Assembly (NCBI GenBank): GCA_036583965.1
Contig: JAZBQD010000015.1
Location: 28,060,310-28,124,309, forward strand
Reading direction: 5' to 3'
Source of the DNA: Prunella strophiata
Taxonomy: Eukaryota; Chordata; Aves; Passeriformes; Prunellidae
Length of the DNA: 64,000 bases
Shown here: piece after piece, positions 46,052-58,700 of the stretch
Numbering within the stretch: position 1 is the stretch's first letter
Layout of the letters: the number at the start of each line of letters is the position of its first letter
Program-made: the position numbers and the translations under genes
Notes under the pieces: model-generated
Databases searched by the model: none
Seen by the model: only the letters and a program-made list of their open reading frames with translations
What the model was told of the DNA's origin: nothing

Positions 46052-49000
46052 CCAGCACTTTAAAGTAGTTGAGGTTCTTCTCAAGGCAGACCAAGATTAC
46101 TCTAGATCTCCTTCAACCCTTTCCAAACAGGACACCCTTTTACACAATTAATAAAACAGCAGTGGAGCCTGCAGAGACTCAGCCAGACAGAAACCTGCCT
46201 TCCACTCAAGCTCCCTGAGCCCTCAGCTATCACTTCTGCTTGGCCCCTCTCCAGGCTGGATTAGATGCACCCAGCAGGGACATACACACCCTGCCAGAAC
46301 CCCTCCACCACTGTGTAGCTCAGACAGAGGCAAAAAAGCCAGCTGTCTTCAGTGTGTAAAAATGAGGAACATTTTGGGGAAACACATCAGAAAATACTGG
46401 GTATTAAGCAATTAATAGTAAACCTCTGGCATGTGGGATAGACTCTAACTCCTTCACTTTGCAGTCACTCCTTTTGCTATTCTGAGTATGTCTGCATTGC
46501 AGTCACTGTTCACAGAAACACTGCCAGACTGGGTTAAGCTCACTCAACTCCTGCTAACTGCTGCTGCTGCTGCAGCAGCAAAAACCTCTGCTACAAATTC
46601 TGCTTCAGCAGATTTCTGCATGGCTTTGTGTGTTAAACTATCCTCAGTGCAATTAGTCAGAACTTTTGAAAGTGAAGGTCCATAATCCATCAGCTGAGCT
46701 GAGAACCTAGGAATTCAGATGATCAGTCCTTAGATGCAGGTATTTTATTTGGGCATCTAATTAAAAAAACCCAACCAAACCAAACCACAAAAACTAAAAC
46801 AACACCGGTACAATTTTGTGAATTGCTGTCTTTGAAAAGGTAGCAATTATCTTTGGTAATTTCATTCCCATGGTACATACTGCCTTTCTGCTTATCTCTG
46901 CTGAAATGCATTTTTCTAAACAAAACAAAACAAAACTATTTTACATCTCATACTCAATCGTTTCCAGTCTTCATCTTCAAGGCTTAAGGTGAATTTGTAC
47001 ACAGTGCTGTCCAAGTCTCTGTCATGTCAACTCTGTTTATCCCAGGCTCTTCAGGGACCTGTTCCCTATTTTGCTCCCTGTAGTGCTTCTCTGACAATGG
47101 CAGAAATGGGAGAAACTCAAAAGAAAGAATTGGGATTTTCTACCCCAAACCCAGGACAAGTTTTGATTAAGTTTAGACAATCCAGGACCAAAAGTTCCTC
47201 TCCTCCAGCTGCAATACTGAAAACCTCCCTTCCCACAGCAGGACCCCTACACACTTACCAAAGTTCTGCAGAGGATCAGGTTCCCACATACTGCTTTACA
47301 TCTCTAGCTGATTTATTGCAGGTTGAAACTCCTCCCCCAGCACAGCACTGTGCTGCAGGTGTGCCACAGGACAGGCAGCACAACCTCCATCAGTGTCCTG
47401 GCTTGTCTGCATTAAACTTTGATGCATTTGCTGCCTTCCTGGCATCAGCCCAGACACAAGGCACAAATGTGTTGATCCTGCGAGCGTGAACCTTCAAGGT
47501 TCATGAAGTAGAGACCTGCTCTGCATTTAGATATCAGTTCAAATATTTCAGCCTATCTTTTTCACTCTGCAGTCTTGAGAGAAGTCTTTTTATGGAGCAG
47601 CCACTGCACATAACAGTCAGAAAAAGGACCACTGCTTTTTTCATCTTTTTGTGAACATATGCAGCATTCAGGGCCAGGTGAGGACACAGAGGAGGAGAAT
47701 GCTACTGCATTGCAGGAGACAGGGGCTGACAGGGACATGCCACCTTGTTAGTGGAGCCAAGTCAAGGGCATCTTCATACCAAGACAGATGTTTGGTACAT
47801 CCACCTTTGCACATCAGCTAATTCAGACGTTCATGTCATCAAATAACAACAGCTTGATGGATTAAAAACTTGTCTCATGAGTGTCTGGTAGCAACTTGTG
47901 TTGCATGATGTAATCACCATTTTTGCTCCTTGATTCAGATGGTTGAACAGAGGAACCTACAGCTGTTTTGAGAAAAAGGGGAGCCATATTCCTCTGCTCT
48001 GCTCCCAGCCAACATCTCCCACGTGATATCTGTAGCACTGGGACTAACCTGCTGTTATGTGCTGATGGGCTTGCTAAGGAAGTGAAATCTCAGGACTCTT
48101 GAGAAAGCTTTCCTCATTCCTTCCTAGGTGATTAATTGTTTACATGGTCATCAAATTGCCCTCTGAGTGTGTGACAGGAAAATAAGTCCTGATGATAAAG
48201 TACATTGTCAAAACTGTCCTCATGTAGTTTTAATTACTTTGGGTGTTACAGCAGACAATTATTCCACATATTTTACTGTGGGTCAAGACATACACATAAA
48301 ATTAATTGATTCAAAATGGAATACACTGCTTTTGTTAAGGAGTGTGCTTTTATCATTAAAGGAGAGAATACAGCTAAAGTAATTTATGAATGACAGCTGG
48401 AATATAGTATTGAATAGCAATGTGTGGAGCATGCTAGACACTGAAAATGAGAAAAATATTTTGATCATCTCTTTGCATCTAGGTGGTGGCATTGTCAGGA
48501 GCTATTCTTTCATCCTTGCAGTCACAAACTTAATATGCAAAACTGAATTAATGTCTTGTTATACAATTTCAGCTGTGGGACAGCCATGCCTATGCTAATA
48601 TAATAAGCATATACTTCATCATTTCTATCCATGACTTAGTCTGGGGTGGTGAAAATGGCACTAGTTCTCTGTGTACTAGGCTACCCACTAAAAAGAATTC
48701 CTAGTACAGAGATGCCAAAAACCCTCACCCTTGTCAAAACAGACATATCATCTCACCAGCCACTAGGGCACAGCTTCTCCTCAATGGGATGTGGACTGGA
48801 CCCAAGCCACTTCTCTCTTCATTGGGTTCTCTTCATCTTCCAGCCTCAAAAAGAAACTTTGAAGGTAGTGTCTCCCAAACATCTCTCTAGACTCAAGACA
48901 TAAGCTTCTGGTGTTAACAATAATCACATCATAAACTATGTAAAAATGCAGCTTCTGCACATGTTACAGACACAGGATCTCCAGCACCAGCTGCTTTGCT

Positions 49001-49257
49001 GTACAAACCATTCTTACTGATTGATATGACAGTCTGTAGCACATGGACAAGTCAGCAGCACAACACTGAAATCTGCTGTGCTTGCATGTCTGAGAAGAGA
49101 AACAGAAATATATAAGAAAGCCCTTATCTTCAGAGTCAGAAAAACCACAAGCACCATTATCCACCCTCACCTCCATCTGCTACCAAGCCTGCTGAAACCA
49201 CCAGCACAGGCTGCTTCTGTTCCCTCACTGGAAGCATTTGCTGATGGTTTTACCCCC
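46052..49257. other. Intergenic DNA, no gene seen
   Basis: It includes a GCTGCTGCTGCTGCAGCAGCA stretch near 46558-46580 and an A/C-rich tract at 46759-46807. A 166-codon plus-strand open frame at 46989-47489 has no recognisable domain and no promoter or splice support, so it was not called. Confidence 0.5.
46759..46807. repeat. A/C-rich low-complexity tract
   Basis: The plus strand is nearly all A and C (AAACCCAACCAAACC and similar), like the tracts at 20582 and 55569. Confidence 0.75.
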
Positions 49258-49263
49258 CTGTGC

Positions 49264-49593
49264 TGTGGGAGGATGGATTGTGGAAGAATGGGAGATAGTG
49301 TTAAAGGCAATTTCACCCCTAAGGAGTTGCAGCTGGATCAGCTACCAAAGATTAGGACCAGGCCTACCCTTAATAGGCCATAGATATAGCTAATAAGACT
49401 AAGTGGTATAAAAGGAGGTGGGCAAATAAGGTAAGAGAAGAACAGGAATCAGTCAGCAGGGCTGTGGTGAAGCGAGAAGGAGCCAGCTATGTGAAGAATT
49501 ACCTGTAACAGAAGGTATGAGAATTTTTGCAGTAAGATAACATCTCAGGACTTGCTAACACAATTGGTGACCCTGTCTGTGTCTCTAATGACA
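49264..49593 (+). mobile_element. Solo LTR, family 2, copy B
   Basis: The 330-bp element starts TGTGGGAGGATGG and ends CTAATGACA. An exact 6-bp duplication, CTGTGC, flanks it (49258-49263 and 49594-49599). It has the same layout as copy A, including GTGGTATAAAAGG and a 3' segment TGGTGACCCTGTCTGTGTCT. It carries about 11 bases near 49301 that are missing from copy A. No internal sequence adjoins it. Confidence 0.88.
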
Positions 49594-50023
49594 CTGTGCC
49601 TCTGCTGTGAGAACCACACCAAAAGCATCAAAGGAAGGAAGGAAGACAGAAGTGACGGTACTCTAGTAGGGATTCTAGAAACAGAGGCCAGAAAGCAGTG
49701 CTACAATTAAATTTGACTGAACATTTTTCAGGATGAGGTAGCCTACAAGGACTAGCCCAGAAAACATAGTGCTAAATGCTTTTAGCTGTCAATCACTTAC
49801 ACTTCCATGATGAAATTATTGGTATATTCCTCTTCATTGACCTGGTTTTTGATTATTGTCTCTTTGAATTCTTTTGTACCTAAATTTAAAAGAGCAAGTT
49901 GGAATGTTAGGCCTTTCTTATACAATTAGGATATGATCTGCCTATAACCAGAGACATTCAGTTCCCTTGCTATCTACCCTCAATTTTAAATTGTTGCAAA
50001 GTTGCAGCCAGCTTAACTGCATT

Positions 50024-50049
50024 TTGAATTACACAGCTGTGTAATTCAA
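50024..50049. repeat. Perfect 26-bp palindrome
   Basis: The half-site TTGAATTACACAG (50024-50036) is followed at once by its exact reverse complement, centred on AGCT, with no spacer. Such a sequence can extrude as a cruciform or bind a symmetric dimer. Its function is unknown. Confidence 0.95.
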
Positions 50050-50284
50050 CTTCACAACGTGTTAGCAAAAGGCGCCTTTAAAGTAGTTGAGTAAATTTTA
50101 AAAGTGTGTACATCTTCCTTCAAGCTTTTCCTATTCCTCTCAAATTCCAGAAGTCCAACATGTCTCAGGAGAAAGAAGGCTTAATGGATTAAGTAGAACC
50201 ATCTTGATTTGTACTCAGTGGGTAGCCAAACTGGCAACAGTGATGCTGAACTGCTCCCAAACAACCACTCAGTGCACGGGTTTC

Positions 50285-50450
50285 CTAAAGGTGTTGTGTG
50301 TGTCCCATCCCTGGAAGTGTTCAAGACCTGGTTGGATGAAGCTCTGACCAACCTGATCTAGTGAAAGGTGTCCTTGTCCATATCAGGAGGGTTGGAACTA
50401 GATGATCTTAAATCCCTTCAAATACAAATTATTTTACTATTCTATGCAAC
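50285..50450 (+). mobile_element. CR1 LINE 3' end, plus orientation
   Basis: The sequence reads CCCATCCCTGGAAGTGTTCA, then AGACCTGGTTGGATGAAGCT, CCAACCTGATCTAGTG, GGTGTCCTTGTCCAT and AGGGTTGGAACTAGATGATC, and ends near TATTCTATGCAA. This is the canonical CR1 3' end with its terminal octamer. It is heavily 5'-truncated (about 165 bp). Confidence 0.92.
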
Positions 50451-53400
50451 CATCTGCTGCCAGAAGACAATCGTGGTGTTTGGTGTGGCAGTACAGCTTC
50501 CCTATCCTGAATGCAAGGCTGCAGCAGCTCCTTAGAGTAAATGCAGGGTAGATGAGGTTTAACAAAGATGATTTACCAGTGACACAGTGTAGGGCTTTAC
50601 ATTTGCAGGCAGTGATCTGATGAAACTATTAAAAAACAGGAAGATCTGATGAGCAGGCATCTGTTATGGTGTAACAGACTTTTTAAAACAAACAGACAAG
50701 GTAAAGATAACCTAAATCCCCTTCCTGGCAACAAAGTTAAACTCTAGGTGTTGATGGTCACCCCAGTGCTTGCTAATTGGGAAGAATCATGAAGAAAATC
50801 TTATGTGTGAAGTATGTTTTATAACTGAATTGCTGATCTCTGCAAATACACAGGGTTTCCTGCTTGATAGTTGGAATTAGATGGATGAAAAAACAACAAT
50901 GATAATATTTACACACATTTATCCACAGGTTCAGGATTTCATAATACTCCTATATTATAACCTAAAGCCACTGATGCTACGTAACTGGTTGGATGCTTCT
51001 CCCAGGTGCTGCATCCACCAGCTGATGTTGTCCCTATTGATGTGAAAATCCCTCCATAACAGAAAAAAACCCCATTGTCTGATGCTATTCATTCTGGTAA
51101 CCATTCCCAGTCAACCAGACAGGTGTCAATCAAACTAATGCCTCTCAAAGCCAATCTGTCTAGGGTTGCAGGGTTTGAGCCAATTTAATTTAATTTATTA
51201 GAGTTGAAAGGAACCTTTGCCTCTGTGACAATGGGTAAGACAGTTTGTAATCATTCTCATTTAATTGATGAATGTAAACTTGGCACTTGACAATTAGCCA
51301 GACACATTAGGACACTAGGGATGAAATCCCAAGAGGATTTCACAAGCATCTACATGCTTCTAAGGTTTACTTTCCTATAGCAAATTCATCTGCAGCCTTT
51401 CTCCTTTGGGCAAAGCTGGAGCCATTCAGCTGTGTCTCACAGGCACCGACATCCTCCATGCAAAGAAAAAAATCTTGCTGTGAAGGAGAAGGGACCCAAG
51501 CCTCATCTCTGCTTTCAGTGTGTGACTGTGCTGAAAATGCACAGGCCTGATGGCAATTCTGTAACCCCACACAGGCCCACACTCCATGGACTTTTTGCAA
51601 TTGATGTACCTATGCCTAAGTGAGGAACTTCTAAGTATGCATTAGCCACAGAAAGCCTACAATAAATTAATTATCTTACATAGGATTGGTTTGAAGGAGC
51701 ATTATTACTCACTGGAAGCTCTTTTCTTGCCCACATATTTTCTAGTGTTGAGACTTAACTTGCTTTTATAGTTTGTCCTTTATGGTTGACTGATTTACCG
51801 ACCCACTTTGATTAGCTTTTCAGTGTTAATTAATACACACTTGCAACCCTTCTAATCACATATTGCTCAAGGGTGGGTATTCTAAAGTTACAGATTTTAA
51901 GTCCAGGGTGCATTGCATGCTTCAGCACAACTCTCTAGAATTTTACCCTTTGCCCTGGAAGCACAGTGCTGAACAATTCTCTGCTGATTGAATGTGAGAA
52001 TTTTTTTAAGGAAGGAAGTCTAATCCTGATTTAAAGATTTAAGCGAGAGAGAAGCTAACCACATCCTGTCATGAGGTGTTTCACTGATCAAGATCTTCAT
52101 TTTATTTTCAGCTCAAACTTACCCAGCTCCAGCTTCCACCCATAAAGCCTTTGTTAGAGCTTTGTTTTCTGAACAGGTTATTTATAGCCTGTGACAGATC
52201 GCTTCAGCTATCTCCTCATTTACAAGCTAATTAGATTTTTTTTAGATATTCCTAGCTCCCTCACCCAAAGAAAAGCCCTGGAGGACAGCTGTGGTCCTCT
52301 CAGAAATGCCTCTACCTCTCAGCAGTGTCATCTGATCTGCACAGAAGCTGCTTCTCACCAGTGCAGTCCCCTCTTCATGGGGACAAAACCTTTCAGGGCC
52401 ATCAGAGTGTCACAGCCCTCAGCACAGCCTGCTCTGCTGATCATCCCAGCAGCACCAGCAATGCCTCTGTTGCCTTTTCCCACCACCCTCCTGATGTGCA
52501 GCCTTTGAAGTCTGGATGTTATTTGAGTAGTGGGTTGGTTACTGCTGTGTCTCTTCCTGTCATCTCCTGCTTCTTGCAGCCTGCTGTCAGTCCTCTGAAG
52601 CCACACATCCCACCAGGAGCTCGTGTTTGCCCACCACCTAAGAGGCCACCCAAATCCTGTGTATAATCCCTCATCTCCCCATCAGTCCCCATCTCAGGCA
52701 ACCTATAGTTACTTGGATATTTCTACTTTTATTTCAAGTTATTGACACCTAATTTGCCTCTTTTCATCACATTAGTCCAAGGGTTTATAGCTCAATGGGA
52801 ACTGCTCTGGATGGGATTCCATGCAGTATATGTGAGTTCAGAGTGCTTACCCCACCTCTGTTCTCTGGCGTCAGCTCAGTCTAAAGAGGCTTTAACGTTG
52901 TTTTTAAAGTGTTTACATGTTCCATTATGCAATGTTTGCATTCATTCTGACGTACTTCAGATCTGCTCTCCCTCCTTCCCTCCTTTTCCCTACCCCTTTC
53001 TCTGCCTGCAGCCTACGCTTTGTCTGCCAGCTATAAAGAGATTTCAGAATTTTAAAAATAGCAATTTGAAAGCAACAAACCAAGGCTGAAATGAAATACA
53101 GCAGGGAAAAACTGCTTTAGGGAAACTCACAAAGTCAGAATACACCAGGGCTTTCCTGCAGGGTTTTAATGGTGACTTTGTGTAGCTGCTTAGACCTAAA
53201 TCTACACATTTAGCTGAACCATCACCATGAGAGGTTTGTCCTTTATCTAAATAAAGCTAATTGCAGGTTTACTTTGGGCAGGGGAATTCCAGATATAAAT
53301 TAATTTAAACCATGTTTTATTACATATTCTTCTTACCATGAAATTTTGTTTTCCCCTCATGAGAGTTTATGGGCTAAATCTGGATTTAGATGCCTGTGTT

Positions 53401-55568
53401 TGAACAAACAAGCTCAAGAGATCTGGCCCCATGGCATTTAATGAAAAAGAAAATGTCATGAGGCCCTCCCCTTTGGAAATAACCAGTTGAGAAAAGATTA
53501 ATGAAGATATATTCATGCCCACACTGTCCCCTGCAGCGAGGTTAGGAGGTATATTCATCATATACATCAGGATTAACTCAGTTTCTGCTGTGGCATTGCA
53601 GTTCTCCTGAAATTGTCTAGCTACTGACCTACTTTTCAGGTGGTTTGGTGAAAGTCACTACAAGCCCTTCTGGCATTTCAGCATTGGAAAACTGTAATGC
53701 TTTACAGGGATAGAGCATCTTCTGAAATGGCAAAAAAATACAAAACTAAGTCACAAAATAAAATTTGATTTCTCAATGCTGGGAAAAACAAGGACACACG
53801 AGGAATGAGCTGACATGGAAATGCCCTACAGGAATTTCTCTCAAAGGGCAGTCTCTGCAACCCCAGATATGTTATAATCTTTGATGACCTTCTGCTGCTC
53901 TTCCTCTTTTTGTAAAAAAGTTACTGGAAGAGCCTCCTTTTTTTTTCCCTTTTTCATACAAAATAGCAGCTCTACTAAACCCAGGTTTATGTGTATATAA
54001 AATTACACCAGCTAGATGCTGGACACTGCAGTCTATCTCAGATGAATATGCTCATTCTTTCCAGCTTTCTCCATAGCCCTTGCTCCCTGCTAAGGCAGCT
54101 TCTCAGGAAGGCAGTGTTGGAATATTTACCAGCCCAAGGGGAAGGTGGTAAAAGCCCAGGACAGTCATGTTTGGCACCTTCCACCACTGTTTGCCCCTCA
54201 AGCTGTGCCCATGGTAGATGGATGCTGTCAAACAAGGTGGGGCAGGGCAGCAGGCCTGGAGACACAAGCTTCTCACTCTGAAACAAAGACAAAGCAATAC
54301 CTGACTGATGCCAGCAGACAGAGATGTGAGTTTATACAAAGCAAATCCTTAATCACTCTCTTAAATACAAGAAAGACATCTCAAATGAAACCCAACCAGA
54401 TTATCATCTTAAGCTCTTTAAGGATTTGCTTCTGATTTCATAAAATCAGCCTCGAGAGAAAAGTGGAACAACATTTTCTGTAGCTGCATTGGGAAGTCCT
54501 GAAGTAGGTTATTTTATAGCAGAACCTTGGGCAGACATTGTAACTGCTGTATCACAACCACTATAATGGTAAAATGATCTCCTGCATTGCTTTAGTCCTT
54601 TGAGGACTTGGTGATTAGAGCATGTTTCTGCTTCCCTGCACCAGCTGTACAAGGGCTGCCCCAGAAAAGAGGGCATGAACATAACACCCAGGCAGTTCAA
54701 AGCCCACATTGATTTGTCTTGGCCAGTAATTACATTAACATCTCTGTGGTGTGGTTATACAGTGGGGAAGAGGAGGAAAAGGATCTAGTCAAGAAGAAAA
54801 GACACAAGTCAGCATTTCAGCTGTTTCACTGTAGTTTGATGGATACATAAAGAATTTGTTTCTTCATCAGCTCAGATCTGATCAACAGTTTGAGGAATTG
54901 AGGACAGGAAAATAATCCCATTTTTAAAAATTAGGATTTGGGCTCAAAGTCAAAAAGTGGTGGCACCAGCACAGCAGTGAATAAGGGAGCAGAGTGCTTC
55001 AGCACTGCTGTGGCTTGCTGCAACTAGAGGGAAAGCCTCTGTTGTTGTGTCCTCATTGCTGTGGATAGGACCACTGAAGGGGGAAGATTTTCTCTCCCTC
55101 TGCCCCTCTTCCATTGTTTCCAAGTCCTGCCCACACTATTGCTGCATGGGAATTCATCTGCTGGAGTAGGAGAGGTGTTTGGCAGATAAGATGGAGGGGA
55201 ACAACCACTGTATATACCAACTAGATTACAGGGTTATAGGAGATTCTCTGTTTTTTTCTGTTACCCTACCTTGTAGTTAGAGATGGGGAAATCAGATTTT
55301 GCTGTAGTTGAAACACCCACACAACAGCCCCCAAAAAGTATCCCAGAGGGTACCCCATGGAGCATGTAAGGTGGCAAAGGCAGGAGCAGGCTGTGCAGCC
55401 TGTAAGAAAACAGTGTCTGAAGATGTCAAAAAAAGGGGTTGCACACCAGGATTGTTCCAGCCAACACAGAACAACTGATCTCCCTCTAACAGGTGCCCTG
55501 GAAGTGAGGTAATATTAACCAAGAAAATAACTTGGCTTATTTTTTTGTTATTTACCTTGTTGCAAAAA
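50451..55568. other. Intergenic DNA, no gene seen
   Basis: No open frame with a recognisable family. An A-box-like 12-mer (TAGCTCAATGGG) at 52788 matches the one at 26257 but lacks a B box at tRNA spacing. A pyrimidine-rich patch runs at about 52970-53010. Confidence 0.5.
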
Positions 55569-55705
55569 GAAGGGAAAAAAAAACCCAAAAAACCCCAAAA
55601 ACATAAAAAATAACAAAAAAAAAAAAACCCACAAAAAAACCCCAAAAAAAACCCAACCAACCAAAAAAACAAAACAAAACAAAAAAAAAAACCCACCAAA
55701 AAGAG
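55569..55705. repeat. A-rich/AC low-complexity tract, about 135 bp
   Basis: Runs of A7-A13 are separated by CCC, CCCC and ACAAAAC, with almost no G or T on the plus strand. It is the longest such tract in the window. The minus-strand open frame rich in Phe, Gly and Cys across it is an artefact. Confidence 0.9.
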
Positions 55706-58700
55706 GATAGCAGACATTTTTGAGAGGGAATGTTGCATACTGATACAGGGTAATATCTGTAAAAAAATTTGAGGATTAATTATCTTTCTTCAGAAAACTG
55801 AGGATTAAACATCTTTCCTAACATTAACACTGCACTAAATCAAAAGCTTTACTCCTCTTCCTGTATAGCTTTAGCTATATTACTGACTAGATAGCCTTTG
55901 AAACAGAAAGACCCTTTTATCAAAAAGGAAATAGTTCCAGAGTTTGCCTGAGGCATATGTCCTTCCACAAGATTTAGAAAGGTGGGAAAAGAAAGTAGAA
56001 AAATAATTCATCTAACTTATTTTAAAATAACATATATACTGCATTTTTGTATTTCAAATAATGACTTGTTTAAATTTAATTCTGTCTATATAATGGATTT
56101 TGTTTGATTTGTCATTTTCAATACATCCCTGTCTTGGAGCACCTGAGGTATGCACTTAATCCAAAATTAATTTCGCAGTTTTATTAATTACGATTCCTGT
56201 ATAAAAAATTAACTTCAAGGTTATTTTTAAAAATCCTTTTTTCTTATTTGTAGGACATCAACAGAGACAGGAGATACACATACCCATAAAAACCACTCTT
56301 GAGGTTCAAAAAATTTATTAATTTTTTTCAGGTCTTCCAGGCTTTACTTCTGATTGTTTGACAACTCAAAGCCATTTGAGAAGTCTGAGAGAAAGAACTA
56401 TTGCAGAATTCGAAGGTCAAAAGACAGTGTGGAGCTGGACTCCATGGTATCACAGCTGTACACCAGGAATGGCTCAGCTTACCTCCCTGGGGCTGCAGCT
56501 GCTTTCTGAGGAGCTGGTGGCCCTGTGGCCACTGTCCCCACCTGCAGCCCCTCTGATGGTGCCTCCTGTCAGGCACACACCAGGAGACCCACCCCACCCG
56601 CGGGGTTCAGTGTTCCATGGAACTCAGAACCTTTGGTTTGACCTCCAGCTTCCTGGAAAGGGAGGTGGGAAAGGTCAACTGCTTCGGGCTGCAATCCTTC
56701 AAACCTCTTCCTAAATGCAGTCAGCTGTGAAAAGAAGTCACGGTGGTGAAGCATTTGTCATTCAAAGGGAGCATTTGCCTGGACTCCTTTCACTAACCCC
56801 CTCTTCCTGAGCCCTCACTTGCCCAGACCTTGAACAACTTAGCCCAACCCTGCCCTTTGCTATTTGGGGTGGGAAGGGGTTGCAGGACCTCGTCTACGAA
56901 TTTCTGGTCTCAGAGCAGGGCAGCATTCACCTTGAGAAATGTAAATCTCCTCATGCACAACCACAGCTCTTGCTCTGGACTAAGACCTCAGCACTCCTTC
57001 CTGCTCTCCATATTTTTTCTGGTGTCTTTGTGAATAATAATTAATCATTCTTAGCCTAAAACCAGGAAATTTGTTCTAGCCTTTGCAAGAATCAACCTTT
57101 TACCTCAGTATGTGAGAGAGAGGCACTGGCATTGCTTTGTCTTTCAACATTGTCTCAAGTTTAGTTTTTGGGTTTTTTTGACAAAAGGCTATTTTAGAGC
57201 ATTAATGATCACATTAATGATCACTATATGATCACATTAATGATCACAATATGTTACACTTGGCAGGTGGGCTATTAATTGAAATGAGCATTAGTGAATT
57301 TGAAAAATCTTTTTTTTCTACTCAGTTTTGATTTGCTTCCAAATGCCTGCCCTGTGGTCAGACCACATATTTGTAATAGGCTCCTCTGTGGTAATGAATT
57401 TCTTGACAGGGTTTTTTGTATGTTTATAAAGATCACTTCAGCCTCTGTACAGCAGCATCTCTGTTCATACTTAGCAATGGGAAATCAGTCCTTAACTTCC
57501 CAAGGCCAGCAGAATGCCCTGAACTTTGCTGCAGCAAACTAAAATTTATAGATGTATATATACAAATACAAAGAGTGGGAGCTCAGAAAACTAAATAGTT
57601 TGTAGATTCAAGCATGATGCTTGTGACTGTCATTAGAAGCCAATTTGCCATCCTAGTAATTACATTCAGATGGGTTTGGATCAAACTCACTTACTGTATT
57701 TCTTCTAGAAAATGAGCTCTGTGAGCCTACATATTTTTGCACAGCAGTTTAAAAATATTGATGGAGGATTATATTACAGCAGCCTTAAAGATTTTATTTA
57801 AGGTAGTTAAGCAAAAAAAAATTAATGAAAATAGTTTGTAACTGAATATAGATGGTCATTATTTTTAACACTAGCAACCAATTTTCTGACTGAATAATTT
57901 TTATGCAGATTTCTAATACTTGTTGGGGAAAAAAGCATGATGCAATTTTCTGAACTAAAATATTTTCTCAGTCTGGTACAGTCATTAGTTTTAATTTCTT
58001 ATTTTCATTCTCTTTCCCAACCATCATTTACAATCAATACTACAGATGAATCATTAGTACCACTTCTTCAGTTTCCTAGTGGAAGTCTGATAGATCAAAG
58101 TCCATTCAAGGCTGTAAATGTTTCCCTTTGTCTCATCCAGGCCATTCCTGAAGCTAATAAAAGGTAAAATATTAAGAACAACCATATTTTTCAGCAACAA
58201 ATCAAGACACAAAGAACAACCAAATACTCCTGAATAGCAATTTTGCAGCACTGTCAGCTAAAATGCTGCCATGGACACCTGCTCACTCCCTCTAAAAATA
58301 CATTTCTGGATTGTGTCACCAGAATTAATGAGCCTAAAACATCTAATGTCTCATGACAATAGGATTCCTGGGTGGAAAGCTGTGTGTGGAAAAGTGCTGG
58401 GCAGATGTACTGCAGCCCTTGCTCTGCTGCCCTGCAGCTGTGCTGCTGAGCAGTAATCACAGCCAAGTCAAGGCACTCCAAGGCTGGAAAGGTAATGGGA
58501 AGCCACAGCTGGGTGGCCTCCCATGCTGGGAGGAGCAGTTATTTGCTAAGGCTGACCCTGGGTCCATGTGCTGCTCAGCAGATACAGCAACTACTTTGTT
58601 CTTCTCTCCTTCCTCCTTGGTGGAAAGTATGGAAGTGAGCCACCCCCAGGGGTGGCAACCCCAGGAATTACTTTGTCTTTGATACATTTCTCTCCTTTGG

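Noticed and set aside
46989..47489. 166-codon plus-strand open frame
   Set aside because: No recognisable family, no promoter and no splice structure.
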